Below, piece by piece: positions 53,001 to 64,000 of a stretch of DNA of 64,000 nucleotides (within the stretch, counting starts at the first letter, position 1; the number at the start of each line of letters is the position of its first letter). Source of the DNA: Siphonodentalium dalli (Eukaryota > Mollusca > Scaphopoda > Gadilida > Siphonodentaliidae). Made by a program: the position numbers and the translations under genes. The DNA lies in assembly GCA_032622095.1 (NCBI GenBank), contig CP136067.1, positions 94,978,707 through 95,042,706 on the forward strand, in the 5' to 3' direction. The notes below the pieces were generated by a model. The model was given only the letters and a program-made list of their open reading frames with translations. It ran no database searches and was not told the origin of the DNA.

Positions 53001-53735
53001 GACACCCAATCAACCCCTGTCGTCACGTCCCTGTTCAACTGACAAGTTTCGTGTGTTCTTCACAACATCTTCGGGATTTGATTCAGGAGGCCTAGAGCTG
53101 TCATGTTTAGATATGCTTGCCATCATCAATAAACACACTTTAACTTGAAAAAAAAGATGCGATTAAGTCGGATTGGCAGCAAATTATGTGCCGTGTATAT
53201 ACACATAGAAGAAAATCATGACTTTCACAACAAACATGCACTTTATAAATATAAGATACAAATGATATTTGTGTCAAATACATGAGCCATGTTTGACGCT
53301 GGGAGAGAGTTTCGGAGACCACGTGGATTTCAAAATCTGACCTAGAATCGGGAATTAGCCCCGCCCCCGTAATCGGCTTCGGATTCTCAATCCGGATTTT
53401 AGCGAAATTACGACGCTGGCGCCATGGGAGGGGGGCAATCACAATTGCTGTCTGGTAACCAGTTACATCCGTAAAAAAGTAAGTAAACATACAGCAACGA
53501 GTGTTTATAATCAAAAATGTGTGCTGCCCTCCCCCTTTTCTGCTCCTGACAAGAACAGCTTTATTTTAGAAAATTCTAACCCGCATGCACCATTATCTTC
53601 CTCGTAAAAAGTTACTCTGTTAGACCCTTTTGTTGTCATCTAGATGGCCCACGTGAATTTCTATAGAACACAGACATTCGCAAATATAGATATAGATAAT
53701 AATAAGCTGACTGCTCATGTTGGCCAATGTGCTGC
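48912..53735. repeat. Nested repeat block inside the split transposon
   Basis: Begins ACTAGCAGGGTTACCCGGCG, akin to the CTAGCAGGTGACCCG family heads. Contains modules such as GGAAATCGGCG and TTGGCGCCATAT (49.4-50.0 kb, and again near 53.5 kb), a GA microsatellite (50023-50070) and the tandem array at 50240-51440. 51.4-53.7 kb has AATTTCCAACT-type old repeats and no recognised gene. Confidence 0.5.
50240..51440. repeat. ~150-bp tandem repeat, about seven copies
   Basis: Each unit contains GAAGATCCATATGAAGTTTG, GTGATGATCGGATGAG, GGATGTGGTCTGTAGGGTGT, GCCAAAGGATTTAG and AAGATGGCCGCTGGCGGCCA. The GGCCGC-x-GGCGGCC part is itself a small palindrome. Unit spacing varies between copies. Confidence 0.8.
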
Positions 53736-54164
53736 TTTGCTGAACGGCCATTAAAACATATTAAACCCCAGTCGCCATGTTTCTATTGTTTTCCCTTGTA
53801 TAATATCTAGACTATCCGCCGCTGACAAAAATAGCTGGTGATTATCTTATATAATGACTTTTCTCCATTCGTTCAGATTAGCCATTTTCAAAACAGCATC
53901 ACTTTCCTCTGCCAACATCATAGTAATTCACCAGTATACACCAGCAGAATAGTAGGCCCACTTAACCAGGTGTGTTGTCCTCTTTCCGTGGTGGTCATTA
54001 TTTTTCCTGTCATTATTTAGTACAGTTGAGTTAATAATGACTAGCAAAATAATTACCACCTCGGCAAGCTAACACCGAGTAACACCTCGGCGTCTTCTGG
54101 GAAAGACGTTCGTCGAGATAATACTCAAGCAACAACAATAGTGAGACGCGCATGTGGGTTTTAA

Positions 54165-54738
54165 ATGCATATAATTTCTATGTTTTAGAGGGACAACAAC
54201 AATGAGTTTGTTAATTTTTCAATAACGAAATGGTATTCTTTTGGTAATTATAGGTATAATTTATATGTCATATTTGGTTTTCAGCAATGTTACAACAGAG
54301 CTAGCAGAACATAATGATACATTAGTTTTCACTTGTTGTTGTTGTTGTAACTGGAGGGTTGAAACCATGGAAAAAAAAGCGTTCTTTGTATCGTACCAGT
54401 TTTCGCTCAGCTTTAAATTCGCACACCGATCTGTCCGCGAAAAATAGGGCTGCGTCAATTTAAATACGAGTAAGGTAGTTACCATTGTGTTGCAATTCTA
54501 GACAACCCGCGTTCACCCAGACTGCTTGCGATCAGTCCGCGCTGAGATTGCGGTTACATGGCCAGGAATCTTCACGCCACCAATCAAGTCTCAAACCCAA
54601 AGCTATTTTGATTTTATATTTGATTAAAACATATTAACGTGTGTCTGATGGTATAAACTAGTAGATGAGCTGTAGAAATCGCCCTGATTTTGAACATCCA
54701 ACACACCTCAACCATTAATAGATGTTCGTAAAATGCAC
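54165..54738. other. No gene recognised
   Basis: Short sequence between the split transposon and MITE copy D. The open frame at 54241-54447 has no domain. Confidence 0.35.
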
Positions 54739-55099
54739 TTAACCCTTTACCCAACAGAACGGCCCTGTGCCAATGCATTCTCTTATATATGCGAGTCGAC
54801 CATAGGTCGCCTCGCATATATAAGAGAATGCATTGGCTTAACACATATTAAAAATGATAAAATTGTCAAAAAGTAAAAAGTGTTAAAAAAGGATTTTTTT
54901 TTAGGCCAATGCATTCTCTTAAATATGCATAAGATAATGCATTGGCACAGGGAATAACTGTAGCCATCACAATGTGGTCAATGAACCGGTTCCAATGATA
55001 TCCATATTTGTATGGTGTTATTGAGACAGACCGAAGATATTTTAGGCTGTTGAAGCTTTATTTGGGCGTTTTTGGCCGTTTTGTTGGGTAAAGGGTTAA
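54739..55099. mobile_element. TTAA-flanked twin-hairpin MITE, copy D
   Basis: TTAA ends at 54739-54742 and 55096-55099 with AACCCTTTACCCAACA inverted termini. The first hairpin is intact (54769-54838). The second is mostly deleted, leaving CCAATGCATTCTCTTAAATA next to its partner half. Confidence 0.85.
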
Positions 55100-57107
55100 C
55101 CCACTCGTAAATACAATATATAACTACTGCAACAGATATCTAGCTCATCCAATGCATGGGGTCAAGTTAGCAGCTATCTGAACGTCTGAAGCGACTGTTT
55201 AGAGATTACATTAGTGACGTAGACCAATCGGCTGAGATGGCATCTACGTCAGAGTGATATTTGCGGAAGTGGATTAGGGTAATCTAGCAGTTGAAATGTC
55301 GCATCATCAGCGCTCATCAATATATAAGTGTTTGTTAGTCGGGTGCACCACGCATGGACAGGACGGAAGAAGAACTAATCCGACGGCTTCCACATTAAAC
55401 GTCTATCAAATCTGACTTATTACAATCGAGCGTATGTCAGATTACTGGTCACATACGTAAAATGGATTTATTATCTAGAGAGACAGGGCGAATGCCATGT
55501 ACATGTAAAACACTGCTAAGACAAATAAATGTTGACACTCGGACAGCCGTGGGGCGAAACACGAGCAAGCAGAACTGCCGGATATGTTACGGTCGGTCAG
55601 CCTAATTATACTAATTAAAATATTGTAAAACGCGGTTAATTATATTAAGGTAAACAGGAATATCGAAGAAATCATGTCAGACGATGTCGCTTCCACGAAT
55701 TCATTTTCTAGAAAGGTTTGGTTGACTTGGGAGACAAGCGTTAAATGAGGAAATACGCAGCAGGTTGCGTGCGGGACTATTCTGCTGTGACAGGACTATT
55801 TCGGTGATGACAGAATTCGAGACATCAATTCAACCCGAATTAGTTCTAACTTCATAAAAATCGAGCAGAACTTCCTTGCCGTCCACTCGCGAGTTCTTTC
55901 CACCACTGGTAAGTACGTCGTCTGTTTCTTCTTGTCGCTTACGAAAGTTTATTTTATCAGATTATAATTTTAAAGATACATAATCCGAATTAACGCTCCT
56001 AAATTACTATTTATGTGGCTTCAGGGGTAAACAATATTTGATTCGAGTCGAGGAACCCATCCACCAAAGCTCAGAGTTATCAGATATTGATTTCTGAAAT
56101 ATGTTATTTTTCACCACCTGGAATATTTGGCGGCCTGACAAATATTCCGCGAATGCCGACCGACATACTCTAGATTGCAAATTTCGTTGTACACAATGTT
56201 GATATATATAACACTTTTTGGACAATTTTATACTATAGTTGACATTGGTTAGCATTATGTTTTGGCAATTAATCGATTCTGATAACTGAAGCGGCATTTC
56301 AAAAAAATTTGTTGTTGAAATCTGATGATATGGGAACCATCGAATCGGATTGTGTAACTTTAAAAATTTAATATCTCTTCCTAGCATATTTGTCGGAACT
56401 TGTAATCCATAATTTTTCAGTCAATAATTTTGGAACTTGGCACAGATATTCAGTACCATGGGAACATGTGCACATGAGATTATAACGTCCGTCAAACTTT
56501 TTAATTGGATTTACCCTATGCCTACATTTTCATAGATATTTACCACTATGCGAAACTGTGCACTTGCTATTATGAGCTTGATCGGACTTGTTTAGTGGAG
56601 TTATCCCCCTTTTCGACATATTGCGCAACATCTTGTATTCCTTGTGACTGTTTCTTATAAAAAAAATTTAATATGTTGTGATGAAATGTGCCGCGCATAC
56701 CAATATTTACGTGAAAATTATTTTACTCAATTAGCCAATTCCTTTCCTAAGTTTTTGTATCTTTCGAATATTGATAAATTCTTATTCATAACGAGTACTG
56801 AGATAAAGGAAACTGTTAATATAATATGCGACATGATCCGAGTCTTCTTTGCTAAAAGAGAAACTCACAGCTAAAATAGAAGCGACAATTGATTGCGACA
56901 ATATTGCAGATGTATACATGTATATACCGGTAATTTATAATGTGTATAATAATTATATATTTATGTGATGTTCATATAATTTATTTAATTATCATTGTCA
57001 TTGTGCAACAAGTTCAAGTTCAATGTTTTATTCACTCAAATCACAGTATGTGACACAAGAGACATATTTACAATTACACACTACATGATATGTCATTGGT
57101 GTAATTA
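55100..57107. other. No gene recognised
   Basis: AT-rich. The open frames at 56007-56387 (minus) and 56644-56874 (plus) lack splice context and domains. I see no repeat structure here. Confidence 0.35.
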
Positions 57108-57383
57108 TCAAAGTCGACAACAACAAAAATGTGTGTGATAACAACGTATTCTATACGCGAATGGGATGGTGGGGTTGATAGGGTCACCGGTGATCCAAAA
57201 ATAATTTCGAAGATTTTTGATGAATCCGCATAGCTTACAGAAGCATACATTGTTTTTTGGGTTCATTATATTTATGAAATTATGGAAAAAATTTTGTTCT
57301 GTCAAGTGTAAGGGTAGTTCAGAAGGGAGTGGGTTCAATTTGTTACAGTCCATTATGTAGTGATATTCGTTCCCTATTTCCAT
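57108..57383 (-). pseudogene. LINE C-terminal fragment
   Basis: The minus-strand frame reads EIGNEYHYIMDCNKL..., the kind of Cys/His-containing segment seen at the C-terminus of non-LTR retrotransposon proteins ('GDEYHYLLEC' type), followed by FHNFINIMN and CKLCGFI. No RT core is present, so only a truncated 3' fragment remains. Confidence 0.6.
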
Positions 57384-58561
57384 TGGGGTGTATTGCAGTA
57401 AACATCTAGTATCAAGTATGGCTGCCCTCTATGTAGCCGAATTGCACTGCGGGGTAGCATCAGTCCCATTGGAACAGTCCCACCTCTGTAATAGAGCGAT
57501 CATATCACAACATCGAAGTTAGGCCATACTCACCCATGCAGGTTATAGCACTTAGGTTGGTGGCCGCTGAGAAAACCAGTTTAATTCTCCTAAAATGAGC
57601 TAGTATCAAGGACCAATGACGGATTCTGTTGGGTTATTTAGTGTTGACTGTGAGATAAACACGGGTGATATATAATGGTGGTTAAACTATTTTGTTAACA
57701 TGCAAAGGCACATTTAAAATGGAACTATATTGTTTCTTGAAGGTGTCTTTACTTCCTCTTTGGTTGTGATCAGGAAATAAATATTAATTGTTTTCAACCC
57801 AAGCGTTTCAAGATCGTTTTCCTTGCTAAAATGTGATCATGTGACAAAATGGATATTAAATTCGTCGCATTCAATACAAAATTTATTAACCTCGTCCACT
57901 AAATCCGCTCGGCTCGACTCGAATTTAGTGCGCTCGGTTAATACATTTCGTATAGAATTGCGACTCATTAGATATCTTCTATATATAGATTCCGGGGTAT
58001 AAATTAATAAATATGATCCGAGGTCACCTGTCCGGTAAAGCTTATATAAATTAATATCAATTTATTTATGATTTATTATCACATTAGCTTGTTTAGTGGC
58101 TATTATAGAACAGAACTATCACGAAAACGTTCGGAGCGTATATCAAGAGCTTACCAAGAGGGAGAACTCTAACTTGTTAGCAAACTAAATGAAGGGACAT
58201 TTCAACTGAGAGAAAGAGATATCACCGAGAATTAAGATCGAAATAAACAACTCTATTATGCCTTCAAGACAAAGAAATAACACAATCTTCAGTTTTATCT
58301 GGATGTTATTCACAAACAAGCTATTTGTAGTCTTGAAGTATGGATTCGCAAACAAAAAAGTATGCTGCTGTTGTGATTGTGGCCCGGAAAAGACACACTA
58401 TCTTAATATGGACATGACTCGTTTGAACAACAAAAATAAGTAGTAGGGATGATGTACGTCGGTTCATACACGAACTACCAGTATTTTTACAAGTTCCAAG
58501 CAATATCATTGGGTCCCAAAAGTAAATCTATAACTGGCATAAATGCTTCACATATTATCCC
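57384..58561. other. No gene recognised
   Basis: Intergenic AT-rich sequence. The frame at 58258-58443 (Cys-rich KKVCCCCDCG) has no context supporting an exon. Confidence 0.35.
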
Positions 58562-59204
58562 ATGAGCGAGAAAGTGAAATTACTCGGTATAACTATGGAC
58601 TGTAAATTGACGTTTAACACACACGTTGATTCGCTATGTTCAAAGGCATCAAGGCAACTAAATGTCTTAAAGAGACTTGGACATATGCTGACCATCTCAG
58701 GCAAAAAATGTATCTTCAAATTTTTCATCCTCTCAATTTTTAATTACTGCCCTCTTACCTGGCATTTCTGCAGTGTGTCTTCTACCGACAGGCTGGAGAA
58801 AATTCAGGAGAAAGCCTTTAGTTTTTATCTATAACGACTATACATCTGATTATGACTTTCTCCTAAAGCTTGCAAACTGTGAGCATCTACATCTCCAAAG
58901 ACTCAGACTTATGGCACTCACAGTTTTCAAAATATCAACGAAGGACATTAGCACTCCTTCCTATTTGGACTGCCTGGTGAAACTTAAACATAGTTCATAC
59001 TCTTTTAGAAATTCTGAGACTATGGAACTGCCATCACCTGATACTACTGCTTTCGGTTTAAGCTCGTTTAGATTCATGTCACCTAAAGTGTGGAATTCCA
59101 TTCCAGAGTCATGCAGAACCACAGAGACGATGAAAGACTTTGAATGTATGTTAGAAACCTGGAATGGTTTTAAATGTAAATGCAGTGCCTGTAGGATATC
59201 CTAA
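58562..59204 (+). pseudogene. LINE 3' fragment (RT thumb and C-terminal region)
   Basis: Two overlapping frames (58562-58834 and 58773-59204) read KLLGITMDCKLTFNTHVDSL, LSIFNYCPLTWHFCS, then FRNSETMELPSPDTTAFGLS, RFMSPKVWNSIPESCRTTET: the typical end of CR1/Jockey-like LINE ORF2. A frameshift near 58810 breaks it, and the RT core is absent (5' truncation). A third, independent LINE copy in the window. Confidence 0.85.
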
Positions 59205-59846
59205 TTATATGTATATGTTTGTATTTTAATCATCACTTTCTGGTCTGGTATCTCTGAATGGAACAAAACGTGTTATCCAGGAATGAAATATGGACTTGTT
59301 TTGCACATTACTGTGCTGCATATGAATAATATACAGATTTGTGTCTTACGCTTTTGATCGAGTCAGGGCTACCTGTCCTCAGAGATTTTATTCGCCTTTT
59401 ACAATGCTTTAGCTAATATACATGTAATTTATTTTCAGATAGGTTGTGTTTTATTCACGTTAATGTTTATGTACATATTTATTATTTTAGAAGTCAGTTA
59501 AGAGCTCAATGCTCATGTTTGTAATTTAAAATGCCTGACTTTATAAATAAAGCTTTTGAACTTTGAACTTTTGAACTGTCAGCTCTTGCGATTAGCCAAT
59601 CAGCGTCGATAAATAGTGACCGTATTATTATAAGTTACAGGGCGAGTTGTTGCCGGATACGGTGTCATATGAGGCGAAGCGAGATTAACATCGGGCGAGG
59701 CGCTATCCGAGCCCGATATTAGTATCGCTGAGCCTCGTGTGTCACCGTAGCCGGAAACAAAGAGTCCTGTAACGATTTGATCATGCTTTCCATGTGAGAA
59801 TTTGTATTACTTGTACGAAATTCAGTAATCTAGTATGTTAAATATG
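59205..59846. other. No gene recognised
   Basis: Probable 3' flank of the LINE fragment (an AATAAA at about 59545), then a short motif (TGTCATATGAGGCGAAGCGA) repeated at about 60873. Confidence 0.4.
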
Positions 59847-60605
59847 TCACATATGGCCATTAACTTATGTAACGTCACAGTGACGTACCATGGGCGTTGA
59901 ATGTCAACGCATTGAGTCAATAGCTAATCACCAGAAGTAGGAAAACAAAACGAGTTTGATAACTAATTTATGAGCCTTTAGAATTCCTCAGATATATCAC
60001 ATACAGGTTTTGGTACATAGTACTAAGTCTTTAAATTGGCAAAACACGATTTCCGACAGATTTCCCTTTTCTTGGCGCCAAAATACACCGAACATATCCC
60101 CGAGGCGGCAGAGTTCCAAGAAAAACAAGATGGCGTCTATCGAATCCATATACCCCCTGGGGCTATCAATATGGGGTCAGTGTCAATCAAAGTGGACCTA
60201 ATATACCCTCATATCCTGTCAGTAGATCTACATTCGCATTGGTCAATCTAACAGGCCAGCATGATAAGAACCCATATTAGTGACCCCATATGAAATCAAT
60301 ATTAGGTGCTTACCCATCATCTTGTTTTCGGAAACTCTGTCGCCTCGGGAATATTTATGGTGCATTTTGCTCCAAGAAAGAGGATATCTGTCGGAAATAA
60401 TTTTCTGCGAATTTAAACACATCGTACCATGTACCAAAACCTGCATGCGATATTAAGGAATTCTAAAGACTCATAAATTAACTATCAAACTCAACAAGTT
60501 GTCCAACTTCTGGTGATTAGCCGTTGACTCAATGCGTTGACGTACAACGCCCATGACGCGTCACTGTGACGTTACATAAGTTAGTGGCCATAGACGACAC
60601 ATTTA
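59847..60605. repeat. Large foldback, ~340-bp imperfect arms
   Basis: The left arm (59847-60180, ATGGCCATTAACTTATGTAA CGTCACAGTGACG...) is the imperfect reverse complement of the right arm (about 60270-60605, ...CGTCACTGTGACGTTACATAAGTTAGTGGCCAT), with roughly 90 bp between. Similarity runs through CACCAGAAGT, the GACTCAATGCGTTGA word and GGTTTTGGTACAT. Either a foldback transposon or an old palindromic duplication. Confidence 0.8.
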
Positions 60606-61543
60606 ACTTACCAAATTACAATAAATTACAGCAACGATTAATTAAAGGGATATGCTGGATTTTATCCACTGACACAATAAATACGTTACGGGACGCTTGA
60701 TGGTCGGATATTAATATGTATCGATTAAACCCCATTATATCTGGTTTTTGTGTCATTAAATGGTCGACACTTCTGATCTCGTTAGATGTTTTATTCAAGA
60801 TGCCGGATGTGCGTATATACAAAAGTGGGAAGCATTCAAACAATACAAAAGCGGAACGATACATGACATATATGGTGTCATGTGAGGCGAAGTGAGATCA
60901 ATATTAGGCGAGGCCGTAGCTTATATGTATGGTGCGGAAAATATCCAATTTGAATTAGGATCACCATATATGGAATTTGTAAACCACACTCGTGCGCTTA
61001 ATATTGCGACATCTTGCGCTCAAATTTGTGAGATTTAAAGCAAATTATTGTTTCTTCTACATTGTTTGAAAAACATAGAGACAATGTTTCAGATTTGTAT
61101 ATAATTATATAGTTGTAAATATTATATGTAAACTAAATGTACACTACATGTGTATGCACAGTATTTATCTAATATAAATATAACACTATCGGGTTTGTAT
61201 GCAATGTTGTTGCGCTCAATATTGCGACAATGCGCGCTTAATATCGCAATAATATAAGCGCCACAGATTTTTGGTATTGGGCTATAATCGCGCATTTTTC
61301 GAAATCAAGCGCGCTCAATATCGCAATAAAGGCGCGCCTCTATATACCACTTATTCTGACTGGTACGGTATGATATCATGATTGCTATTATTCTGAGTAT
61401 TTATTGATAATAACATAATTTGGATAACAAAATCTGCTTTTTCATGGTGAAATTACGTTGTTGCTGTAATCGGATGATACGGAGCCATCGGATCGGATTA
61501 TGTACCTTTAATGTTCGAGTGATCAACACCGTTTATATATAAA
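60606..61543. other. No gene recognised
   Basis: AT-rich, with repeated GCGCTCAATAT(T/C)GCGA words at 61000-61330. No coding signal. Confidence 0.4.
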
Positions 61544-62434
61544 CTAGCAGGTGACCCGACTTCGTCCGGGCTTTGACCTTGAATTGACTATTTTGAAGGT
61601 CAAGGTCAGGTCGGGGTAACGATTTGACCCGTCCAAAACACTCCCCTGACAAAAGAAACCCTAGGTATCAAATTTCGTCGAAATCCGTTAATTTTTTAAT
61701 TTAATTTGAGTTAATTCTGCCTTTTTAATCAAGAGAAATGATGGTACCCGTCCCCGTGATGGTACCCGTCCCTAAAAGAGGTACGTTTGTGGGTACCCGT
61801 TTCAAGGTCAAGATCACCTCGGGCGGAAAAACTTACCCGATTAAAATCTCCCCCGTTCCTTGGAACCCCTAAGTACGAAGACCTTGAATTGATCATTTTC
61901 AAGGTCAAGGTCAGGTCGGGGTCACAATTTAACCCGTCCATGACACTTCCAGTGGGTAGCAAGTTTGAGCTCAATCGGTTCGAGTCTATAAAGGACACAC
62001 ACATATATATCATTTATGGGTACCCGTTTCAAGGTGAAGATCACCTCGGGCGAAAAAACTGACCCGATGAAAATCTCCCCCGTTCCTAGGAAGCCCTAAG
62101 TACGTAAGAATCACACAACGCGCTCATGTCTGGACACAGTCACGCGCACGTGTGGACCCAGACGTAAGAATCACATTACACGCATACGCTCTTTATCAAC
62201 GACACTGCGGATACAAACGCTCTTTAACTATCAACGCGATTAATCCCACCGTGCCAATGGCGGTCATTTTTGTGACTGGGTGTGGAGAATGGGGACTCTG
62301 AGCTTCTCCAAAACGGCGGTAAACACTGCCCGTGGTTTTTAACCTTAGATTGGAAGTTTGAGCTCAATCGGTCCAGCCGTTTTCCCGGCCATAGATAACA
62401 GACAGACAAACAGAAGTCCCAAAATATATATTAG
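61544..62434. repeat. 'GACCCGACTTCGTCCGGG' family repeat
   Basis: Starts ACTAGCAGGTGACCCGACTT and ends CCCAAAATATATATTAG, with internal GGTCAAGGTCAGGTCGGGGT modules repeated. It contains an internal duplication (GGTACCCGTTTCAAGGT at 61792 and 62019). Another copy head starts immediately at 62435. Non-coding. Confidence 0.65.
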
Positions 62435-62466
62435 ACTAGCAGGTGACCCGACTTCGTCCGGGCTTT

Positions 62467-63721
62467 GACGGGATATCACGGACCGCATCCGATAAGGCTT
62501 CTGAGCCACGGTTTAGAAATTGAGAAAGGCAGGCATAAACAACCTGAAATACCCGTGGATGAGATAATTTGCACACATTAAATGAGAGAGAGAGAATGGT
62601 CATAAAATTGTAATATAAAACATCACGAATTAGTCCATCGACTGAAGATTTCATTCGAAAAATTTATACTAGTTTTGAGGCTTCGCTCAATGCTTGCAAT
62701 ATCGGTTGCCTTTATGGTTACGACGCGTCGGAAGCGGTAACAAACCATTTCTTGCTAACTTGATGTAAACGTATATAGCGAGCTAAATTTGTTGTCGTCG
62801 CATCGCCGAATGAGGTAAACGGTATTTTTGATTTTCAAAATACAATCAAAATACTGTGGCTTTGATTTTCAAAATATATACAAGGAGTCACACTAAATTC
62901 CAGTAGTATATAAGTAGTATGCAGCGAATCAGTACCTTGGTCTACCAAATTCAGTTTTAAAATAAACAAAATGTATCTAAAAATCTCCCTCACACGATGG
63001 ACTTATACGCCTGGACTACGTTGCAGATGATATTACATGTCTCGTGGTCATCATTTCGTAAGATGAGTAAGATTATCTGATGATCAGCCATAGTATTAAC
63101 CCTTTACCCAACAGAACGGCCCTGTGCCAATGCATTCTCTTATATATGCGAGTCGACCATAGGTCGCCTCGCATATATAAGAGAATGCATTGGCTTAACA
63201 CATTAACAATTATAAAATTGTTAAAGAATGTAAGAAAAAATGGTAAAAAGTGTTAAAAAAAGATTTTTTTTAGGCCAATGCATTCTCTTATATATGCGAG
63301 GCGACCTATGGTCGACTCGCATATATAAGAGAATGCATTGGCACATGGCATAACTGTAACCATCACAATGTGGCCAATGAGCCGGTTCCAATGATATCCA
63401 TATTTGTATGGTTTTATTGAGACAGACCCAAGATAATTTAGGCTGTTGCAGCTTTATTTGGCCGTTTTTGGCCGGTTTGTTGGGTAAAGGGTTAAAGGTC
63501 TGATTATTGTCGTTAATTTATGCAAAGAAACGCTCTCTAAGATGATTATACATGTAAATGGGACATCGAATAACGTAGTGCTCTCTTGTTTCTACCTCAA
63601 AACCACACGTTTTGCAAATTATCTCATCCACGGGTATAGTTCAGGTTGTTTATGCCTGCCTTTCTCAATTTCTAAACCATGGCTCAGAAGCCTTATCGGA
63701 TGCGGTCCGTGATTTCCCGTC
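62467..63721. repeat. ~107-bp inverted repeat around MITE copy E
   Basis: 62467-62572 is the near-exact reverse complement of 63614-63721. Both arms have an open frame reading QVVYACLSQFLN-GSEALSDAVRD (minus strand in the left arm, plus in the right). The conserved reading may reflect an exon or an old coding repeat, but no splice signals define it. Confidence 0.7.
63096..63495. mobile_element. TTAA-flanked twin-hairpin MITE, copy E
   Basis: Complete copy with TTAA at 63096-63099 and 63492-63495, and two intact hairpins (63127-63196 and 63273-63342). It is very similar to copy A and in the same orientation. Lies within the spacer of the 62467/63721 inverted repeat. Confidence 0.9.
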
Positions 63722-64000
63722 GAAGCTATTCACTGCGATTTATGAAGTAAGATTAATTCCAATGGACATTCGAATTAGATGTAAACATCATGTACTAGAA
63801 AGGTGAAGAGCGCTCTCGTGTGAACATCCGGGACCCCGAGTGTCCCTGAGCAGTGTATGCAATCGCCACATCAGGAAATCACGTGGCTTTTATAGGGTTT
63901 CAACCAGTCGATCTATATACATATATAGTTAAAGATGACCGTTAGTCAGCATTCAGATTCAGATGAAAAGTCATCGCTTGCATGCATGCATCTCGGGAGC

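Larger units (their letters stand above)
48729..54164. mobile_element. Second copy of the 12-kb transposon, split by a nested insertion
   Basis: The left end (AAGGATAATGAC..., CTTCACGAGGTCATTATCTG, then a GGTCTTTCGAATAT block to about 48911) and right end (TTGCTGAACGGCCATTAAAAC from about 53740, through CACCTCGGCGTC, to GTGGGTTTTAA at 54164) match 12122-14502 in order. About 4.8 kb of unrelated repeats (48912 to about 53735) lie between, so a later insertion split the element. Confidence 0.7.

Noticed and set aside
56007-56387. 126-residue minus-strand frame as a host gene
   Set aside because: No domain, no codon pattern or splice signal, and the surrounding DNA is AT-rich with no other coding signal.

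Overview
This is a window of an animal nuclear genome. It is AT-rich and dominated by repeats, with very little host coding sequence. The evidence for an animal is two exons with good splice sites encoding part of a degenerin/ENaC (ASC) sodium channel, several decayed LINE-type retrotransposons, tandem satellites, TTAA-flanked hairpin MITEs, and a complete animal-type Polinton/Maverick. A marine invertebrate, perhaps a lophotrochozoan, fits the repeat flavour, but nothing here fixes the species. I see no prokaryotic genes.

Layout: 478-3135 is a broken LINE on the minus strand. 3402-3592 and 8212-8592 are two minus-strand exons of the ENaC-like gene. The intron between them is about 4.6 kb and is filled with a telomere-like ~100-bp repeat, a purine minisatellite and two MITEs. 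8.6-11.9 kb holds no recognisable gene. 11.9-17.5 kb is a 32-bp satellite split by a 2.4-kb transposon. 17.7-19.0 kb holds three nested or serial inverted repeats. 19.06-22.13 kb is a second broken LINE. 23.2-25.1 kb is a non-autonomous DNA transposon with 42-bp terminal inverted repeats (TIRs). 26282-43544 is the Polinton. From 43.5 to 64 kb there are interspersed repeat families, a second nested copy of the 12-kb transposon, LINE fragments, a large foldback and two further MITEs.

The Polinton is 17,263 bp, has ~262-bp TIRs and is flanked by a perfect 6-bp target duplication (AGCATT). Its right part is one rightward row of replication, integration and virion genes: protein-primed DNA polymerase B, FtsK/HerA-type packaging ATPase (broken by one TAG), chromodomain integrase, a two-helix membrane protein, single-jelly-roll minor capsid protein, double-jelly-roll major capsid protein, adenain-like protease, and several conserved-looking virion or accessory proteins. 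It is therefore a virus-like element with a nearly complete virion gene set.

The left part is the unusual region. It is built from two duplicated divergent gene-pair cassettes, each with a bidirectional promoter; at both outer ends each cassette carries a sequence matching the metazoan replication-dependent histone mRNA 3' stem-loop (five copies in total). A third divergent promoter, also an inverted repeat, drives polB in one direction and a zinc-knuckle protein in the other; these two proteins share their first 32 residues. The histone-type 3' ends on non-histone genes, inside a mobile virus-like element, are the observation I rate highest.
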